From contig NW_017802379.1 in NCBI RefSeq assembly GCF_001625305.1, positions 10,225,247-10,289,246 of the forward strand: a DNA stretch of 64,000 nt. The letters run 5' to 3'. A model generated the notes under the pieces. That model had not been told where the DNA came from. It worked only from the letters and a program-made list of their open reading frames with translations, and searched no databases. This document shows, in pieces, positions 35,758 to 44,921 of this stretch. The position numbers and the translations under genes are program-made. The first letter of the stretch is position 1. Every line of letters begins with the position of its first letter. This DNA is from Branchiostoma belcheri (taxonomy: Eukaryota; Chordata; Leptocardii; Amphioxiformes; Branchiostomatidae).

Positions 35758-35911
35758 GCTCACAAGCTGGACACCAGCGTCGCTCGAGGCAAGGCTGAAC
35801 TGAGCAAGAGAAGATCGACAAAGCCTCGCCGCAAACCCACCCGTCAGCGCAGTACGAGTGGCAATGAGGACAGTAACGACTTTGGCTTCTCCATTGCACC
35901 AGAGACAAAAG
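35758..35911 (+). CDS. Large W-motif gene, exon B (Lys/Arg-rich)
   Basis: Acceptor CCTTCAG, donor AAAG|GTACTA, 51 codons plus one base, phase 0 to 1. It encodes AHKLDTSVARGKAELSKRRS, then TKPRRKPTRQRSTSGNED and DSNDFGFSIAPETK. The pattern L-D-x-S-x-A-R-x-K followed by basic clusters recalls the DUF4592 region of CRACD (KIAA1211), a capping-protein inhibitor. This is a motif-level impression from memory, not an alignment. Alternative: an unrelated disordered basic segment. Confidence 0.82.
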
Positions 35912-36387
35912 GTACTAACAAAAGGATGTCTACTATAAACACGTACTGCATCTGTGCAAAGCCCATAATGTGTGCATATAGCACTTTGACAGAACGTCTC
36001 ATTTAAGGTTGTATTTTTGTATTTTAGGATGACATCCTGTCTAATAGTATATAGTTTTCAAATGTTGTGTTGGAACAGATATTGTCTGCAACGGGGAAAA
36101 TTATGATGTTAAGCAAACATCCAATGAAAACCATGAAAACTTCAGGTTTTGCACAGGACCAGTACATTCTGACGATGTACTTAATGACCTTATTACACTA
36201 CAGTGTATTTGTTTTATGTATGATGTAATAAACCTACATGTATAGCCAAGATATTTGATTGTAGTATTAAATTTTGCTAATTGTTGTAGAGGGGTAGATA
36301 TGGAAGTCACTTGCCATAACTGAAATCTGCTTGTCTGTTTCATTTCGGTTATTAATTTGAATGAAAGAATGAACTCTTATGAAAAGA

Positions 36388-36500
36388 TGAATGGATGGTT
36401 TATTTGCAAAACAGATAGTATTACATGTATGTATATTACTCATAGATACTTTTACATAGATAAAGATTATGTATAGATACAACAGACTGAGATAATAAAG
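36388..36500 (-). mobile_element. LINE-type 3' tail just upstream of exon C
   Basis: GAATGGATGGTTTATTTGCA resembles the tail at 21,178 (GAATGGTTTATTTACAAATT). It ends about 35 bp before the acceptor, so the insertion abuts the splice region. Confidence 0.35.
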
Positions 36501-36535
36501 TTATTAATTTTAATTATGTGTCTTTCTACAACTAG

Positions 36536-36772
36536 CAGACAACAGACAACCAGCCATTGCTAATGAGCTGAACGGCAGTGTGGACAGTCTGGACAGAGAG
36601 GATGTCTTCAACCAGAACACGGTCGGCGCCGCCGTGTCGCCCAACCGCCAGCCGTACGCAGCGTCGGCCTCGGCCGAGAGACTGCCCTCCCCCGACTGGG
36701 TAACCGTGTCCTTCACACAGGGACAGGAACCACAGATGTCACCCACCAAGCCTGCCGGTGTGTCTCTCACAG
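36536..36772 (+). CDS. Large W-motif gene, exon C, with NAGNAG acceptor
   Basis: The acceptor is CTAGCAG|, a tandem NAGNAG: starting at 36,536 gives Ala-Asp-Asn and at 36,539 gives Asp-Asn, both in frame. Donor ACAG|GTAGGA. 79 codons, phase 1 to 1. It carries NTVGAAVSPNRQPYAASASA and the tryptophan motif LPSPDWVTVSFTQGQEPQMS. Reading past the donor would stop nine codons later. High GC and clean codon use against AT-rich introns support it. Confidence 0.88.
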
Positions 36773-36867
36773 GTAGGAAGAAGTTTCTTTTCTTTTAGGA
36801 TAAACTACGGTTACAGTATAAATTGTACTGACTTTCAATTATTATGTTTACCAATTTGAAAGGAAAA

Positions 36868-37126
36868 TTGTTTTTGCTCAGTTTCTTCCTCTTCTTCTTC
36901 TTCTCCAAACAGTGACCTATGACCTGACCAATGACATGATTCGTTGTCACCATGGTGACTGGTGTTGGGTTACATAATGTTGCAATTTCATGGTCTTCTT
37001 TGCTTCTGTCACCATGTACTAAATTGTACATGTATGTGAATGTGTTTGAGTAAGAAGTAACAGAGCAGACCATGTCCGAAGGTAAACATTATGCATTTGC
37101 TTTGCAACTGTTACTTCTCTAGTTGC
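36868..37126 (+). repeat. Dispersed repeat G, copy 2
   Basis: TTGTTTTTGCTCAGTTTCTT, CCAAACAGTGACCTATGACC, ATGTCCGAAGGTAAACATTA. The copy starts about 95 bp after exon C. Confidence 0.7.
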
Positions 37127-37662
37127 CTTTGTAACATCTCTAGGGAAGTTTATGCTAACCTGTGTGACACAAGCTCTTGCTGTCAGGAACTGAATGGACC
37201 TCCTGTGCAAAAGATCGTGGCCATGCACCTCTAATAAGTTGAGAATTCCCTTTCCAGATCTAGAACTGAACTACATGTACTAATAGGACCTGAGCAAAGT
37301 AGATAAATCAACAGGATTACCACATTCTCCTGACTATAGGTGTTGCACATCAAGCTTTTATTGGCCTGACCAGTGGAAGGGAATCTCTAGTCAGGCTAGC
37401 CTATTGCCATCATGGATCTACATGATTGTACATTCTGTAATTTTTAAGTAACTTGTTTTTTTCCGTGTTTGTACGCAGATTTTGACAGACATTGCAGAAC
37501 CCCATGTTTAGTGTAATGCTTGTTTGCAATTTATATTTTGGGATGTTTCAGGAAAGACATATATTTTTTTCTCTCATTTCAATGTACATGTGGTTTGACT
37601 GATCCTTGATATCTCTACAGAATGAGGTTTCGAACCCTTTGGTCCAGTATTCCGACTATAGT

Positions 37663-37681
37663 CACACACACACACACACAC
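37663..37681. repeat. CA microsatellite
   Basis: A short run of about nine CA units shortly upstream of exon D. Confidence 0.9.
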
Positions 37682-37770
37682 TCTAGGATTGTTCTTTCAA
37701 TATTGTGTTCTTTTAAACTGGTATCATATCAAGCTTTTGCTTACAATGACACGAGGCACTTTCGTTTTAG

Positions 37771-38253
37771 AGCGCTCACAACGTACACCATCCCAGCGCC
37801 ATTCAACATCAAACAATCGTCCACCGTCTTCCCGTCATTCACCAACCCCTCGTTCACCATCCCCCCATCGTTTGCCATCAAACCATCATTCGCCATCGCC
37901 CACTCGGCGGCGGTCATCTTCCCGTTACTCCCCACCGCCCCTTCGTTCGCCATCCCCCCAATGTTCTCCCTCCCCCCCTCGGAACCCGTCTGCCCGTCAT
38001 TCGCCATCGCCCAGTGATTCTCCCCGTCATTCGCCATCGCCCCGTCATTTCCCATCGGCCCGAGATTTGCCACCATCTCGAGATTCGCCATCTCCCCATC
38101 ATTCGCCATCTCCCCGTCACTCTCCATCACCCCACGATTCGCCATCTTTGCGCCGTTCGCCATCTCCCCAGGAACCTCCTGCTTCTGGTTGGTCCACCGT
38201 AAAACACACCTCTGCACACGACTCCCGCTTACAACTACCCAACAGGTCGAAAG
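37771..38253 (+). CDS. Large W-motif gene, exon D: RHSPSP-repeat exon
   Basis: Acceptor TTCGTTTTAG, donor AAAG|GTACCT, 161 codons, phase 1 to 1. The body is about 20 copies of a six-residue unit with consensus (R/H)-(H/D/R)-S-P-S-P (RHSPSPRHF, SRDSPSPHHS and similar), followed by PASGWSTVKHTSAHDSR, a tryptophan motif at the end of the exon. At the DNA level it is a coding minisatellite of an 18-bp unit close to CGTCATTCGCCATCGCCC. Such Arg/His-Ser-Pro tracts are disordered and are usual SR-kinase and proline-directed kinase targets (general knowledge). Unit number probably varies between individuals. Phases match both neighbouring exons, so it is a frame-neutral cassette. Confidence 0.85.
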
Positions 38254-38379
38254 GTACCTACTTGTAGGTTCGGACCTTTTGCAGGGTTCAAGGCACATTC
38301 TGTTGTCATGTAGCCCAGTAGTACGCTTAACATGCTCAGTTGACACACATTTTACACAATGTACAATCTGAGTACAGAA

Positions 38380-38470
38380 GTAATGTCTTAGGAGGCTAAG
38401 CTGTGGGTTTGTGTGTCCATCCAGTTGAACAGACATGGGAGGGGGAAGATTGACAGGCAGAATGACAGGC
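38380..38470 (+). repeat. Dispersed repeat E, copy 6
   Basis: AGGAGGCTAAGCTGTGGGTT, GGGGGAAGATTGACAGGCAG. It follows exon D by about 130 bp. Confidence 0.55.
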
Positions 38471-38653
38471 CATAAGGTCGGATACAGGAAATGGGGTCAC
38501 AGAATTTTCAATGTCTCACAGTTTACTGATTAAACATTTAAACAAGTTTTGTTTGCTGAATCATGAGCAGATATGGTTTCTTATTATAAGTGATGGGAAA
38601 AGATGCTGAGTCTGGTATGTGCTTTGTCCATGGTGCTGAATTTGTTTCCACAG

Positions 38654-38728
38654 AGCCCTCTCCTAAGGCGTCACCCAATCGGAGCCCTCGTAGCTCCCCT
38701 ATTCCTGCTAAAGGGGTCTCTACAGAAG
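38654..38728 (+). CDS. Large W-motif gene, exon E (Ser-Pro rich)
   Basis: Acceptor TTTCCACAG, donor GAAG|GTACTG, 25 codons, phase 1 to 1, encoding EPSPKASPNRSPRSSPIPAK then GVSTEG. It has no tryptophan and is a linker of Ser-Pro sites. Confidence 0.8.
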
Positions 38729-39067
38729 GTACTGACTTTGTGCAGGTCGCAAAATCTAGAATTAGAATTATAGCTTGCTACTACTCTTGGAAAAAGGCAT
38801 GCAGACCCTCCTTAATAGTAAAAACACATTGTTTTCAAATATCAGTAATTTACATTTATTTTATTATAATACTGATAACTGCTTTTCTCCAGATTGCAAT
38901 GAAAATTTATCCAATCCATACTTAACAGAAAAAGATTTATCCAACCCAGTATATAAAAAAAAACATTCCCTACACTCTACTTTTCCTAATTTTGTTTTCA
39001 GCATCTTTATTTGAAGAATACTTTACAATTTCATAATGCTGCACATTCTACTTGTACTTTCCTCTAG

Positions 39068-39163
39068 ACCAAGCCCAGTCCTCTCCTGCCTGGACCAAAA
39101 TTAACCACAGTTCCAGTCAGGAGTCTAAAGGTTCATTGGTTAAACGACAACAGTCAATGCCAG
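39068..39163 (+). CDS. Large W-motif gene, exon F (W-T-x-I-x-H motif)
   Basis: Acceptor TTTCCTCTAG, donor CCAG|GTATAC, 32 codons, phase 1 to 1. It contains SSPAWTKINHSSSQESKGSL and then VKRQQSMPG. Exon G has the same length class, phase and layout (SPEWTTITHRHSVQE...ALPG), which points to exon duplication. Confidence 0.86.
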
Positions 39164-39259
39164 GTATACTATTGTCTAACAACTCAACACGGGAACTCTT
39201 GCTTTGCTGCCCACAGCTTCAAGATTATATAGTACTCTGAACCATATTCCTTTCCATTA

Positions 39260-39643
39260 GGCCATGTTGATTTTGATTAGATGGATGAAATCCGTGCGTG
39301 CATGAATTTTCGGCCGTTTCAAAAAGAAAAGTTTTCAACCATACTGTATTATCGTACAAAACAGTTGCAAAATGAGCAAAAATATACCGGAAGTTGCACA
39401 AAAATTGATACCACTGTCGTTGAATGCCAACATCAAACTAAATAGGCGAAAATGTAAAGAAATGAATTTGAAGAGTAGATTATTCGCCAAACCATACTCT
39501 GTGTCATTTGTTCAACCTTCATGACCAAGTCTATTTCATAATGAAAGCAACTTTTTTTTTTGCAAAACTTTTTTTATTCACACGCTCGCATCAGTTTTGG
39601 GGTTCCCAGAAGATGTCATCCATATTATCAAATCAACGTAGCC
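39260..39643. mobile_element. GGCCA-terminated MITE, copy C2
   Basis: GGCCATGTTGATTTTGATTA at the left and AAATCAACGTAGCC at the right with TTA on both sides. Nearly the same interior as C1 (GAATTTGAAGA; CATACTCTGTGTCATTTG). Confidence 0.8.
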
Positions 39644-40242
39644 TTAGTCCTGTCCAGGTGTCTCCTTGTCTATAGAAGGGGTGTTTGCACCAAGGTATGC
39701 TTCTGTGCACTTTCCCTTCAGAACAAGAAGTATACAAAATTGTATTTCCCATACCAATGCTGACAGGCAGTATTATCAATACATTGTATGTATACTATTA
39801 TTATATAATTACAGTTCTAGGAAAAATAATGAAATGTAAAATTTTCTTCACAGCAATTCTGCACAGCTGGTGAGCAATATGGGAATTGGTGGAGCTTCTT
39901 GCTAAAGCCTCAGTGTTTTCTCTGCTTTGCTAGGACTTCCTTTTAAGTTGTGGTCACATTTGTCATTATATGTATTAGGTTATCGTATGACTTTTATGTC
40001 GTAGAATTTTCAAGCTGTGACAGAAACAAACCACTTCCAGGATCAGCAGAAGCAGACAGCCTGTTTTGTAGGAAGCTGAGTTTTGTACGATGCATCCATG
40101 ACAGTTCCAAAAATGTCTTCAGCTTGATGATTGTACGATAAACCATCACGGACACTCAAATTTTCTAGAAGGATGTCCCAAGAGGTGGTTTTTACAAATG
40201 TACATGCACGTTTTGTAGCGGTGACTGTGTTTGATTCCACAG

Positions 40243-40350
40243 AGCCTGCGGATGATCCGGTGTCCCCAGAGTGGACCACCATTACCCACAGACACAGTGT
40301 CCAGGAGAGACAAACCATCAGCAGCAGAGTCAGGGGCTTTGCCCTGCCAG
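40243..40350 (+). CDS. Large W-motif gene, exon G (W-T-x-I-x-H motif)
   Basis: Acceptor GATTCCACAG, donor CCAG|GTATCA, 36 codons, phase 1 to 1. It encodes EPADDPVSPEWTTITHRHSV, then QERQTISSRVRGFALPG. It shares S-P-x-W-T-x-I-x-H-x-x-S-x-Q-E with exon F. Confidence 0.87.
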
Positions 40351-40408
40351 GTATCATATCAGCCGCGCTGCCGAGGTGGTGGGACAGACACACTGTCATA
40401 ACTTAGCT

Positions 40409-41265
40409 GTTTCCCAGAATTGCTTACTTCAAAATGATACACTGTTTCCTAGATGTTTCCTTGAATGGTTACTTCAAAATTATACGTTGTTTCCTAGAAT
40501 TGCTTACTTCAAAATTATGCATTAATTCCTAGAATTGCTTACTTCAAAATGATCACTGTTTCCTAGAATTCTTACTTCAAAATTATACGTTGTTTCCTCT
40601 AAGAATTTCTTACTTCAAAATGATCACTGTTTCCTACAATCATATTGTTTCCTAGAATGCTTACTTCAAAATGATACATTGTTTCCTAGAATTTCTTACT
40701 TCAAAATTATCACTGTTTCCTAGAATGCTTACTTCAAAATTATACGTTGTTTCCTAGAATTGCTTACTTCAAAATGATCACTGTTTCCTAGAATTTCTTA
40801 CTTCAAAAGGATCACTGTTTCCTAGAATTCCTACTTCAAAATTATACATTGTTTCCTAGAATTTCTTACTTCAAAATGATCACTGTTTCCTAGTAGATGT
40901 TTCCTAGAATGCTTACTTCAAAATTATTCATTGTTTCCTAGAATTGCTTACTTCGAAATGATCACTGTTTCCTTCAAGTTGATGTTTCCTAAAATGCATA
41001 CTTCAAAATTATACGCTGTTTCGTAAAATTGATTACTTCAAAATGATCAGTTTCCTAGATGTTTTCTAGAATGCTTACTTCAAAATTATACATTGTTTCT
41101 TAGAATTTCTTACTTCAAAATGATCACTGTTTCCTAGATGTTTCCTAGAATGCATACTTCAAAATTATACGCTGTTTCCTAGAATGCTTACACTTCAACG
41201 TCAGGTTCCTTGAATGCTTACTTCAAGGTAACAGTTTTCTAGAATGCTTACTTCAAAATGATGTA
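40409..41265. repeat. 33-bp minisatellite in the intron after exon G
   Basis: About 25 copies of a 31-34 bp unit near GTTTCCTAGAATTGCTTACT + TCAAAATGATCACT, with two interleaved subtypes (ending ATGATCACT or ATTATACATT/ATTATACGTT). It is intronic. Every unit also contains TTTCCTAG, a splice-acceptor-like word. Confidence 0.92.
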
Positions 41266-42315
41266 CACAAAGATTAGATATAAGGAACCATGTTTCAAAA
41301 ACCTTCATTGTCTTTTGCCATCCTGCAAAATCTGATGTGAAACAGCTTAGTTAAACTGGTGTGCAGGGCTTAGAAGAAAGCCAGCTTCCATGATGCTCTA
41401 ACATAAATCTCAAGTTACGCTTCTTAATACACAGTGCCACTGACTGCTTCACTCCCTTATACATTTTACATCTTTCTTCACAGCATTGTAGATTGCATAC
41501 AGGTTCCTAGGAAGCTTGCTGTGATGAAGATGCTGTTGCCGCCTGAAACCTTTACTGATGCTTTATTTTTTACATACTAACATCCATATTAGGTTCACGC
41601 AATTTCATGCCAACCTTAGTAGCCAAGTATTGCTTAATGGAGTGTTTGCTTTTAGTGTTACATTGGATGGCTGTATCTGAACTCAACTGGTTTCAGTGTT
41701 GTTTAATATACATGTGTGTTTGATATGTATGTTTTTGGCAATGCCTCTAGGGGCAAGCTGGTTTGTTTAAAAAATTATATAACAACTTGTATTCTGTAGG
41801 CATTGCACCTGCGCAAAACTTGTAATGTATTGTACCTACCGGTAGCACTTCGGCAGAAAGTCTCACATAAGGTTGTATTCATTCACATAAGGTTAACACT
41901 CCGTCTGTTTCCAAATGTCGGAAAAGATGCAACAGGCGAAATTCTAATGCAACGTTGACCAAAAATCCAACAAAAATTGTGAAAAATGGGGGTTTCGTGC
42001 AGGCGCAGTACATTCTGCCGACTTGCTTATTCTGTATCACTCGAGGTACCTGTCCGACCACGTGTTGGATTGCGCAATTGCCATACCCACCCGAGAAAGA
42101 ACGCAATGCAAAATGTTCCAAAGTTGAGAAAATTTGGTGTCCCTAAATCAAAAATTGTAACAGTAGCAATGTCTTAATCTGGTCTGAATCCAGTATTGTT
42201 TCGCAAGTGGTGCACACAAAATTCAATGTGCCGGGTACTTAATCACACAGGCTGGAACACTGGTATTGAATGTTATCGTGGCCAAGCTTTGACAATGATT
42301 GGTACATTTCTCCAG

Positions 42316-42491
42316 GTCTGGCATCAGGTGGCTCCAGCCGCAGCAGCTCCAACAAGCCGTCCCCCGCCAGCCCCGAGCACTTCCTCCAGTCTCCCACCGC
42401 CGGCTCCCCGCAGGCCAGACCTGCAGCCTCACCCACCAAGACAGGCGTCCTCATACCTGGTCTGGAGGAGCTGGAGTCAAGCCCTGTCAAG
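42316..42491 (+). CDS. Large W-motif gene, exon H (Ser/Pro rich)
   Basis: Acceptor TTCTCCAG, donor GTCAAG|GTACAT, 176 bp, phase 1 to 0. It encodes GLASGGSSRSSSNKPSPASP, then EHFLQSPTAGSPQARPAASP and ends TKTGVLIPGLEELESSPVK. The L-x-E-E-L-x-S run is an acidic amphipathic patch; a similar HLEELKG occurs in exon N. Confidence 0.85.
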
Positions 42492-42596
42492 GTACATTGT
42501 ACACTCCAGCAGTACATGCACGCCTCCTTGCAGATTGTATCAAAAGTGCACCTACCTATGCAAGTACCTTTGCAGGACATTGGTGAACCATTTAAG

Positions 42597-43468
42597 AGGG
42601 TCTGCATGGGGGGGTCCTGGCAACGGTTAACGGTAAATTCAGCAGGGCCGATAACGCTTAACGGTAAATTCAGGACGGTCGGCAACGCTTAACGGTAAAT
42701 TGACAGGCTTTTTTTTCGAGCTGCACTGCATTTGGTATCTCGCTTTGTGATCATTGACAAAATTACGTATACCTTACATGTAATGAAGCATGCATTAAAG
42801 GTATGTGTTCCCTGTGTTTCCCACTTGCCCTGGTCCCCGAGTGCGTCCACAAATACCGGGGTGTCCGAGTCGACGTCGGCCAGCTTGCATTTTTTCAGTC
42901 TGCCCAGTTTTACCGATGGATTTTGAGAGGGGAGTAATCTAGGGGGGTCCGGGGGAATGCTCCCCCGGGAAATTAAGGATTTTTAAGCCTTCAAAAACGC
43001 AATTTCCCGCATTTTGAGAGGCAAATCATGAGATTTTTGTTAATTTGCCTGTCAAGGTTGACAAATTCGTTGAAAAATTCTGTAACTCTCCGCAAACGTC
43101 CGGAAATTGAAGGAAAAACTGGTTCTGGCTAGAGCCGAAGCGACCGAGCGCAGAAGCGCGAGTCGAGCGCCAAAGGCGCGCGCAATGTCCGGGGGTCCGG
43201 GGGCATTCTCCCCCGGGAAATTTTGTATTTTTAAACGCATTTTCCTGCACTTTGAAAGGCAAAATTAGGCGTAACGAAGAATTATTCATTAACGCTTAAC
43301 GCTGAATTTAGGATGACAAATAACGTTTTACGTTGAATTAAAACGACCCATAACGCTTCACGAGGAATATACTGATAACGCTTAACGTTGAATTAGAGCG
43401 GGCCGGCAACGATTAACGGTAAATTAAAATAGCCCATAACGGTTAACGAAAAAGGGCATGCAGACCCT
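42597..43468. mobile_element. hAT-like element with clear 8-bp target duplication and a nested insert
   Basis: Termini AGGGTCTGCATG and CATGCAGACCCT are perfect inverted repeats. The flanks are CATTTAAG and CATTTAAA (7 of 8 equal). The outer interior repeats AACGCTTAACGGTAAATTCA-type units. The middle (about 42,720-43,280) is unrelated and carries two direct copies of GGGGGNATNCTCCCCCGGGA at 42,950 and 43,196, probably a nested insert. No transposase remains. Confidence 0.78.
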
Positions 43469-43807
43469 CATTTAAAAACCACTTTCAACTTCATGAAAGA
43501 TGGTTGTACAGTATGTCAGTACTGTTTACTAAATAGGTCATTCATTATATTTATGCAAGAATACAAGAATTTTGACAAAGAATGAAGAAAAACAATTTAG
43601 GTCAGCACTACAAATGTATGTCACTCATCAGCACATTCAAACTGAGTTTTATGCAAAGATGAAAAAAGGGTAATTGGTATCATCATGTATTTTACATTAC
43701 ATTGTATTTTATCATTATGCTTTGTTCTTGAACTGCCATTTCAATTTTGTGGACCATGGTTTAAACCTGAAATCAAGTAACAGGGTTTCATTTCTTTGCT
43801 TTCCCAG

Positions 43808-43897
43808 CTGAAGCATACCCCGACTAAAGAGAAGCTCCCCTCACCACCTGAAGAGGCTACTGTACCCTCCTGGGCCAAGGACACACAGCTCAAAAAG
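43808..43897 (+). CDS. Large W-motif gene, exon I
   Basis: Acceptor CTTTCCCAG, donor AAAAAG|GTACAT, 30 codons, phase 0 to 0. It encodes LKHTPTKEKLPSPPEEATVP, then SWAKDTQLKK. The motif S-W-A-K-x-x-Q-L-K-K is repeated in exon J (PWTKQAQLKKVE). The start LKHTPTKEK only loosely recalls the L-x-H-x-T capping-protein motif; I do not claim it. Confidence 0.85.
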
Positions 43898-43933
43898 GTA
43901 CATAAGACCTGAAGAAGTTTTTGAGATATATTA

Positions 43934-44290
43934 GGCCACACCAATTTAATTTCTTGGTTAACGGATTCGCCTCTTCATTTTTTTCTGATTTGCAAATAAA
44001 ATAAAATTCAGCATCAACTGCAAAATGCTCATATTTTGCCCTGAGCTGTTGAAAACAGTCCTTTTCTTACTACTTGTTAGTCATTCCATCTTTCAATGCA
44101 GCGCTACCATCAAAAGCTCAAAATTCATTGTTCAAATTTTGAACCAGCCTGGTGTGTTGACTTCATGGCTCCTATTGTACCATTTTGGGCCATAATAGGA
44201 TGCCTAGGCCTGTTTTTATTTTTTTTTGCCCGCCCGCTCCATTATTTTTCTAGAAAAATCCGTTAACCAAGAAATTAAATTGGTGTGGCC
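43934..44290. mobile_element. GGCCA-terminated MITE, copy A6
   Basis: GGCCACACCAATTTAATTTC and AAATTAAATTGGTGTGGCC, with TTA on both sides. It sits 36 bp after exon I. Confidence 0.84.
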
Positions 44291-44345
44291 TTATGTGCAT
44301 TTTTGAGGCATTAGAGGCAGTGGATTGTTGATCCACTGTGTTTAG

Positions 44346-44414
44346 GGCACGGTATTGGAAGGCAGAGCCCATCCCTCTCCTTCTGCCAGCTTTTACCTCT
44401 CCAACCAAAGTCAG
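44346..44414 (+). CDS. Possible cassette exon between I and J
   Basis: TGTGTTTAG and CAG|GTACAC bracket 23 open codons in phase 0 to 0 (GTVLEGRAHPSPSASFYLSN, then QSQ). Inclusion would keep the frame. The polypyrimidine tract is poor and the peptide is not obviously like its neighbours, so this is tentative. Confidence 0.25.
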
Positions 44415-44539
44415 GTACACATTTTACACCTGGGTGAAGTGAAGAAAGTTGTGCCAAGCCAAGTGCCTCTCCTAAGGGTACAATCACACTCACTGTCTAG
44501 TTTATCGTCTGTTGTTCCCCGTCTTCCGAGGGTTAGACG

Positions 44540-44780
44540 TGCTTGCACAGTACAACTGGGGCTTGATGGCACCACTTGTCATAGTCCTGTGGAATGATCT
44601 TATCTAAGTTCAGGTGGTGGAGGTCCTCCCATATGTTGTTGTACCATTTCCTCCTAGGGCGGCCACGGGGGTTTGGACCCTCCACATCTAATATTGGTGA
44701 CATGACAGGATTCGAACCAAGGACCTCTTGGTTCTGGGCCAGACACCCCACCGTTATGCCACACAATCCCCTTTAGTAAG
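44540..44780 (-). mobile_element. tRNA-derived SINE and LINE tail fragment, minus orientation
   Basis: The reverse strand has TGTGGCATAACGGTGGGGTG followed by a GGTTCGAATCC B-box, the head of a tRNA-derived SINE. It then encodes GRPRRKWYNNIWEDLHHLNL, a signature of the C-terminal tail of non-LTR reverse transcriptases. The junction suggests a fused or nested insertion. Confidence 0.6.
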
Positions 44781-44840
44781 ATACCAGACTTGTATGATTG
44801 CAATTGCACCTACGTGTAAAATTAAACTAAATGTTATTAC

Positions 44841-44905
44841 CATGACCTGTCCTGTACTTAGCTTGTAAGAGCATAAATGTACAGTAAGTCTTTCATTCAC
44901 TCATT
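44841..44905 (+). mobile_element. Retroelement tail directly before exon J
   Basis: GACCTGTCCTGTACTTAGCT and ATAAATGTACAGTAAGTCTT, then CATTCACTCATT: the reverse complement of the tails at 14,041 and 24,151. It ends about 15 bp before the acceptor AG of exon J, so it forms part of the branch-point region. Confidence 0.45.
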
Positions 44906-44921
44906 GTTATTACTTAACTAG

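Noticed and set aside
37741..38436. 231-codon minus-strand ORF over exon D
   Set aside because: Repetitive MANDGE-like composition mirrors the sense-strand coding minisatellite; no splice or start context supports it.
39854..39869. 16-bp microexon between CTTCACAG and GTGAGC
   Set aside because: Length is not a multiple of three, so it would break the 1-1 phase between exons F and G.
40409..41265. Regularly spaced repeat resembling a CRISPR array
   Set aside because: Units are contiguous with no unique spacers and lie in a eukaryotic intron; it is a minisatellite.
43808..43840. LKHTPTKEK as a capping-protein interaction (CPI) motif
   Set aside because: Only L-x-H fits; the threonine and R-P-K positions of the consensus do not match.
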